From Selenomonas sp. oral taxon 920 (GTDB lineage: Bacteria > Bacillota > Negativicutes > Selenomonadales > Selenomonadaceae), in assembly GCF_001717585.1 (NCBI RefSeq), contig NZ_CP017042.1, forward strand, positions 1,573,001 through 1,637,000: 64,000 nt of DNA, read 5' to 3'. Made by a program: the position numbers and the translations under genes. The notes below the pieces were generated by a model that worked only from the letters and a program-made list of their open reading frames with translations, was not told where the DNA came from and made no database searches. Positions 60,777 to 64,000 of this stretch are shown piece after piece. Within the stretch, counting starts at the first letter, position 1. Every line of letters starts with the position of its first letter.

Positions 60777-62594
60777 TTACTTGCGTGCGTTCTTCGCCGC
60801 GCGCCCACGTGCAGTACGATCGAGAATCGCCTTGCGCAGACGAATATTCTCCGGCGTTACCTCAACGAGCTCATCGTCATTGATATACTCAAGCGCCTGC
60901 TCCAAGCTGAGAATGCGCGGCGGCGTGAGACGAATCGCCTCATCGGATGCCGACGTGCGCATATTCGTGACATTCTTCTTCTTGCACGGATTGATGTCCA
61001 TATCAATGTCGCGCGAGTTTTCGCCGACGATCATCCCCTCGTAGACCTGCTGACCCGGCGAAATAAACATTGTCCCGCGGTCCTGCAGAGAGAAAATTCC
61101 GTAGCCCGTCGTCTCCCCCTGCTCAAATGCAACCAGCGATCCGTGTGAACGACCGCTCATATCGCCCTTGTACGGCACATAGCCGTGGAAGATGTGGTTC
61201 ATTATGCCGTTGCCCTTCGTGCTCGTCAGAAGCTCCGAGCGGAAGCCGATCAGTCCGCGCGCAGGGATGAAGAACTCCATACGGATGTAGCCCGAGAGCT
61301 CCGTCATGTTTGACAGCTCCGCCTTGCGCGTACCGAGCGCCTCCATGACAGCGCCCATATACTCCTGAGGCACCTCGACCGTCAGGTTCTCCATCGGCTC
61401 GCACATCTGCCCGTTGATCGTCTTGTAGACAACTTCAGGTTTTCCAACCTGAAGTTCATATCCCTCACGGCGCATCTGCTCGATCAGAATCGAGAGATGC
61501 AGCTCGCCGCGTCCCGAGACCTTGAATACATCCGCCGAGTCCGTCTCCTCAACACGCATCGCAACATTTGTCTCAATTTCTTTGTAGAGGCGGTCCCGCA
61601 AATGGCGCGACGTTACAAACTGCCCCTCACGCCCCGCAAAGGGGCTCGTGTTGACACCAAAGGTCATCGAAAGCGTTGGCTCGTCAATATTGATCGTCGG
61701 CAGTGCCTCCGGATTCTCTGCATCCGCCACCGTATAGCCGATGCTCACATCACCCAGGCCTGTCAGAGCAACAATCTCCCCCATGCCTGCCTCATCCACA
61801 TCGACGCGCTTGAGTCCCTGGTAGACATAGACCTTGCCGACCTTTGTCTTCGTCTCATGATCACCGCTGATGATGACAACATTCTGATTCGGACGCACCG
61901 AACCACGAATGATACGACCGATGGCAACGCGCCCCACATAATCATCCGCTTCGAGCGTCGTTACCATCATCTGCAGAGGCCCGTCCGCATCCCCCTGCGG
62001 CGCCGGAATCTCCTTCACAATCGTCTGCATCAACGGTTCCAGATTGTCGCTCTCATCCTCCATCTTGAACTTTGCGACGCCATCGCGTGCCGTCGCGTAG
62101 ATCACGGGGAAATCGAGCTGATCGTCGTCCGCATCCAGCTCCATAAAGAGCTCAAGAACCTCATCGTAGACATCGTCCACACGCTGGTCGGGACGGTCAA
62201 TCTTATTGATGACCACAATCGGCTTCAGTTTCTGCTCAAGAGCCTTACGCAGCACATATTTTGTCTGCGGCATCGGCCCCTCGAACGCGTCAACAAGCAG
62301 AACAACACCATCCACCATGTTGAGAACCCGCTCCACCTCACCGCCAAAGTCCGCATGCCCCGGCGTATCCACAATATTGATTTTGATATCATCGTAGAGA
62401 ATCGCCGTATTCTTCGAAAGAATCGTGATCCCGCGCTCACGCTCAATATCCCCCGAGTCCATCACACGCTCGTTGACCTGCTCGTTCGAGCGGAACACGT
62501 GACTCTGCCGCAGCATGGCATCGACCAGCGTCGTCTTGCCGTGATCGACGTGTGCGATGATCGCAATATTGCGCAGCTTATCATTCATCGTCAT
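60777..62594 (-). CDS. typA: Translational GTPase TypA/BipA
   Basis: Ribosome-binding GTPase for stress and low-temperature growth, 605 residues. G1 [15 protein letters not shown], switch [19 protein letters not shown]4 NKIDRPDQR; TypA-specific C-terminal domain with [12 protein letters not shown] and GYVPYKGD. The start at 62594 follows GGGGAGG at a long spacing; a Met two codons later is possible, while an upstream Met overlaps the ribosome site. Confidence 0.97.
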   Translation of the reverse strand: MTMNDKLRNIAIIAHVDHGKTTLVDAMLRQSHVFRSNEQVNERVMDSGDIERERGITILSKNTAILYDDIKINIVDTPGHADFGGEVERVLNMVDGVVLLVDAFEGPMPQTKYVLRKALEQKLKPIVVINKIDRPDQRVDDVYDEVLELFMELDADDDQLDFPVIYATARDGVAKFKMEDESDNLEPLMQTIVKEIPAPQGDADGPLQMMVTTLEADDYVGRVAIGRIIRGSVRPNQNVVIISGDHETKTKVGKVYVYQGLKRVDVDEAGMGEIVALTGLGDVSIGYTVADAENPEALPTINIDEPTLSMTFGVNTSPFAGREGQFVTSRHLRDRLYKEIETNVAMRVEETDSADVFKVSGRGELHLSILIEQMRREGYELQVGKPEVVYKTINGQMCEPMENLTVEVPQEYMGAVMEALGTRKAELSNMTELSGYIRMEFFIPARGLIGFRSELLTSTKGNGIMNHIFHGYVPYKGDMSGRSHGSLVAFEQGETTGYGIFSLQDRGTMFISPGQQVYEGMIVGENSRDIDMDINPCKKKNVTNMRTSASDEAIRLTPPRILSLEQALEYINDDELVEVTPENIRLRKAILDRTARGRAAKNARK

Positions 62595-62642
62595 ATTGTA
62601 AATGTGCCTCCCCATAGTCTCCGTTCAAAAGATAGCGTGTCT

Positions 62643-62671
62643 ATCTTATTATAGCAAGTCTTCTTTGTCAA
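62643..62671 (-). promoter_or_regulatory. Promoter of typA
   Basis: On the minus strand: -35 TTGACA at 62671-62666, a 17-base spacer, -10 TAAGAT at 62648-62643. A TATAAT in between is only 12 bases from the -35 and less likely to be used with it. Confidence 0.7.
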
Positions 62672-62711
62672 GATTTTTATGAGCTGATGCTATAATTCCC
62701 CAAAAGAAAAA

Positions 62712-62731
62712 GTCCTCACGCATGTGAGGAC
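62712..62731 (-). terminator. Terminator after the exported-protein gene
   Basis: GTCCTCAC/GTGAGGAC perfect 8-bp stem with a 4-base loop, followed on the minus strand by TTTTTC. Confidence 0.85.
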
Positions 62732-62745
62732 CTCTCATCACAGTG

Positions 62746-63303
62746 TTACTTTCCCTTGTTCTGGTCTTCCACCGAACGCTGCCAGTTCTTATAGAACTGC
62801 TCGGAAAGCGCAGCAAACGTTGCAACCGTATTTCCGTCTGACTTATTCGCACGTACCTCATAGGTATAGAGGAGCTCGTTCGAACCCGAGCGATAGACAT
62901 CAAAGAAGAACGTTGTGCGGCTGTTGTTCGCAACCGTCAGGATAATGTACGCATCCGCATAGGAGGCAACATTCTCCTTGAACACCTTTGCAGCCTCGCG
63001 GCGCGGCAATGCCTTAATATCAATGCCCTTATCCGTCTGAATACCGGCTGCCACCGCATCATAGGTCACAATATTCGCGTGTGTAATCCGGCTCGCATCC
63101 GAAACCACCTGCGTCAGAATTTCAATCGAGGGAGACGTATCCTCCACCTGCACATAGAGAGGAGCACCGACCGCCAAGCGGTTGACATTCGTAATCGTTG
63201 CGCCCTCCGGCAGCGTCACCTTATCGGAATAGGGAGATGCCCCTGCCTGTACGGCAAAAAGCGTCAGGCACAGAACAAGTGCCATCTGGACGAATCTCTT
63301 CAT
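62746..63303 (-). CDS. Exported protein of unknown function, 185 aa
   Basis: Sec-type signal peptide MKRFVQMALVLCLTLFAVQAGA with likely cleavage after AGA. The mature part of about 163 residues is alpha/beta and has no lipobox or repeats. VSDASRITHANIVTYDAVAAG and ASYADAYIILTVANNSRTTFFFD suggest a periplasmic globular domain. ATG follows AAGGAGGAG. It has its own promoter and terminator, so it is expressed alone. Confidence 0.78.
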   Translation of the reverse strand: MKRFVQMALVLCLTLFAVQAGASPYSDKVTLPEGATITNVNRLAVGAPLYVQVEDTSPSIEILTQVVSDASRITHANIVTYDAVAAGIQTDKGIDIKALPRREAAKVFKENVASYADAYIILTVANNSRTTFFFDVYRSGSNELLYTYEVRANKSDGNTVATFAALSEQFYKNWQRSVEDQNKGK

Positions 63304-63358
63304 AGAAATATCTCCTCCTTAAACTCATGGCAGAACATGTTTGTTTTGCCTTTTCGTC

Positions 63359-63387
63359 ATTCTACACTATTATCAAATATTTGACAA
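63359..63387 (-). promoter_or_regulatory. Promoter of the exported-protein gene
   Basis: On the minus strand: -35 TTGTCA at 63387-63382, a 17-base spacer, -10 TAGAAT at 63364-63359. Confidence 0.7.
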
Positions 63388-63415
63388 GAAAAAGAAGATG
63401 AGAACATCAAAAAGA

Positions 63416-63435
63416 CCGTATCGAAACCGATACGG
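63416..63435 (-). terminator. Terminator after tRNA-Trp
   Basis: CCGTATCG/CGATACGG, 8-bp stem with a 4-base loop, followed by TCTTTTTGA on the minus strand. It ends the rRNA/tRNA unit. Confidence 0.88.
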
Positions 63436-63447
63436 CAAAAGTCGAAG

Positions 63448-63523
63448 TGGCAGGGGCAGTAAGACTTGAACTCACAACCTACGGTTTTGGAGACCGTTGC
63501 TCTACCAGTTGAGCTATACCCCT
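63448..63523 (-). tRNA. tRNA-Trp (anticodon CCA)
   Basis: Acceptor AGGGGTA pairs with TGCCCCT; the anticodon stem encloses CTCCAAA, giving anticodon CCA; the T arm contains GTTCAAG; discriminator G and CCA are encoded. It lies one base after tRNA-His. Confidence 0.95.
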
Positions 63524-63524
63524 A

Positions 63525-63601
63525 TGGGGCGACTTATGGGGATCGAACCCATGTATGCTGGAGCCACAATCCAGTGTGTTAACCGCTTCACCAAAGCCGC
63601 C
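63525..63601 (-). tRNA. tRNA-His (anticodon GTG)
   Basis: The anticodon loop TTGTGGC gives GTG. The acceptor GCGGCTT pairs with AAGTCGC; an extra G at position -1 and discriminator C73 are encoded, as expected of tRNA-His, followed by CCA. T arm ATGGG-TTCGATC-CCCAT. Confidence 0.95.
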
Positions 63602-63622
63602 ATTATGATATTTTATAAAAGA

Positions 63623-63648
63623 ACTCGTGAACCGCGCGATTCACGAGT
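63623..63648 (-). terminator. Hairpin between 5S rRNA and tRNA-His
   Basis: ACTCGTGAA/TTCACGAGT perfect 9-bp stem with an 8-base loop, followed on the minus strand by TCTTTTATA. It looks like a terminator, yet two tRNAs follow on the same strand. Confidence 0.7.
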
Positions 63649-63654
63649 CCCTTT

Positions 63655-63770
63655 TGCGGCAACTACCTACTCTCCCACGTCGTCTCCAACGAAGTACCCT
63701 CGGCCTTTGAACGCTTAACTGCTGTGTTCGGAATGGGAACAGGTGGAACCGTTCAGGCATCATCACCGCA
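63655..63770 (-). rRNA. rrf: 5S ribosomal RNA
   Basis: About 116 bases. Terminal helix TGCGG...CCGCA, CCTGTTCCCATTCCGAACAC (loop B/C region), AAGCGTTCAAAGGCCGAGGGTAC and GGGAGAGTAGGTAGTTGCC are 5S hallmarks. The ends were set by pairing of the terminal helix and may be off by 1-2 bases. Confidence 0.95.
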
Positions 63771-64000
63771 TCTTCTTGAGTGTTGTACACTCAAAACTTC
63801 ACAGAAGAAACTTCAAGCAAATTGTATTTGTAGGCTTGTACCTTTGAGTTACTGTCGACATTGACTGCGTCAACGTCGACTAAGTGACTCACACAAAACT
63901 GCTCGTTCGCTCTCGCTCACGCAGTTTTGGTTCGCTACTTAGCGGTCAACGTCATCCAATCACACTTCGCTGTCGCTCGTGTTCTTGGGACGTTTTCGCA
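63771..64000 (-). other. rRNA spacer upstream of 5S rRNA
   Basis: 230 bases with no 23S 3' end recognisable, so the 23S gene lies beyond the window. The spacer is packed with dyads: GTCGAC at 63854-63859 and 63875-63880, AAAACTGC (63895-63902) pairing with GCAGTTTT (63921-63928), and repeated GCTCGTTCGCTCTCGCTC-like tracts. These probably form processing stems for rRNA maturation. Confidence 0.6.

Noticed and set aside
61497-62654. 385-codon plus-strand open frame
   Set aside because: Shadow of typA.
62655-62671. TATAAT 12 bases after TTGACA before typA
   Set aside because: The spacing is too short; the TAAGAT at 17 bases fits better.
1-64000. CRISPR array, prophage, toxin-antitoxin pair or restriction system
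   Set aside because: No regularly spaced repeats, integrase, phage structural genes, transposase frames or methylase/nuclease motifs were seen.

Overview
The window reads as chromosomal DNA from a Selenomonas-like member of the Negativicutes (Firmicutes lineage, diderm). This is inferred from GC-rich codon use, strong GGAGG-type ribosome binding sites, Firmicute gene strings (ylxM-ffh-rpsP-khpA-ylqD-rimM; rpsB-tsf-pyrH-frr-uppS-cdsA-rseP-ispG-proS; cysE-cysS-mrnC-thyX-rlmB-yacP), SepF, MrnC and ThyX. No species can be fixed from sequence alone. Nearly all genes lie on the minus strand, consistent with co-orientation with the 5S/tRNA end of an rRNA operon at the right edge. Only positions 11.7-14.0 kb, 16.0-20.2 kb and the cupin at 38.4-38.7 kb run on the plus strand.

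Layout. 0-5.1 kb: the t6A/rimI operon (tsaE-tsaB-rimI, the last running off the edge) and the SRP/ribosome-maturation operon. 5.1-11.4 kb: a DUF438/hemerythrin/PAS protein, ClpB behind a striking dyad operator, and a long glutamine synthetase. 11.4-20.3 kb: the most accessory-looking part, with a MITE-like repeat, an unknown 195-aa protein, a DUF4153 membrane protein, an ABC permease/ATPase pair without binding protein, and a TrkA gene followed by two different TrkH-type channels. 20.3-25.4 kb: cysteine, tRNA and RNA-processing genes. 25.1-28.1 kb: a two-gene operon of a very large divergent Hsp70-like ATPase and a ComFB-family protein. 28.2-31.9 kb: tRNA-Arg, a membrane coiled-coil protein, a Crp/Fnr regulator, a thioredoxin-reductase-like flavoprotein, a second MITE copy and prs. 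32-38 kb: glmU, a GntR/FCD regulator, ispE, priA and a small CxxC protein. 38.4-45.3 kb: a cupin and a ferric/hexose-phosphate-type ABC transporter with its YesMN-type two-component system. 45.5-50.9 kb: a methionine gamma-lyase-like PLP enzyme, pyrE, pyrF, a degenerate PaaK-like protein, cheR and hsp20. 51-60 kb: the proS-to-rpsB translation, lipid and isoprenoid run, in which proS carries a one-base frameshift and dxr is missing from its usual place. 60-64 kb: sepF, typA, an exported protein, tRNA-Trp, tRNA-His, 5S rRNA and the 5S-side rRNA spacer.

Most genes are housekeeping. The best candidates for something undescribed are the Hsp70-like/ComFB operon, the MITE family (two full copies and one solo end), the 41-bp dyad overlapping the clpB promoter, the coupled 77-aa gene between frr and uppS, and the degenerate PaaK-like protein locked between cheR and pyrF. 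I found no CRISPR array, prophage, intact insertion sequence or classical defence system.
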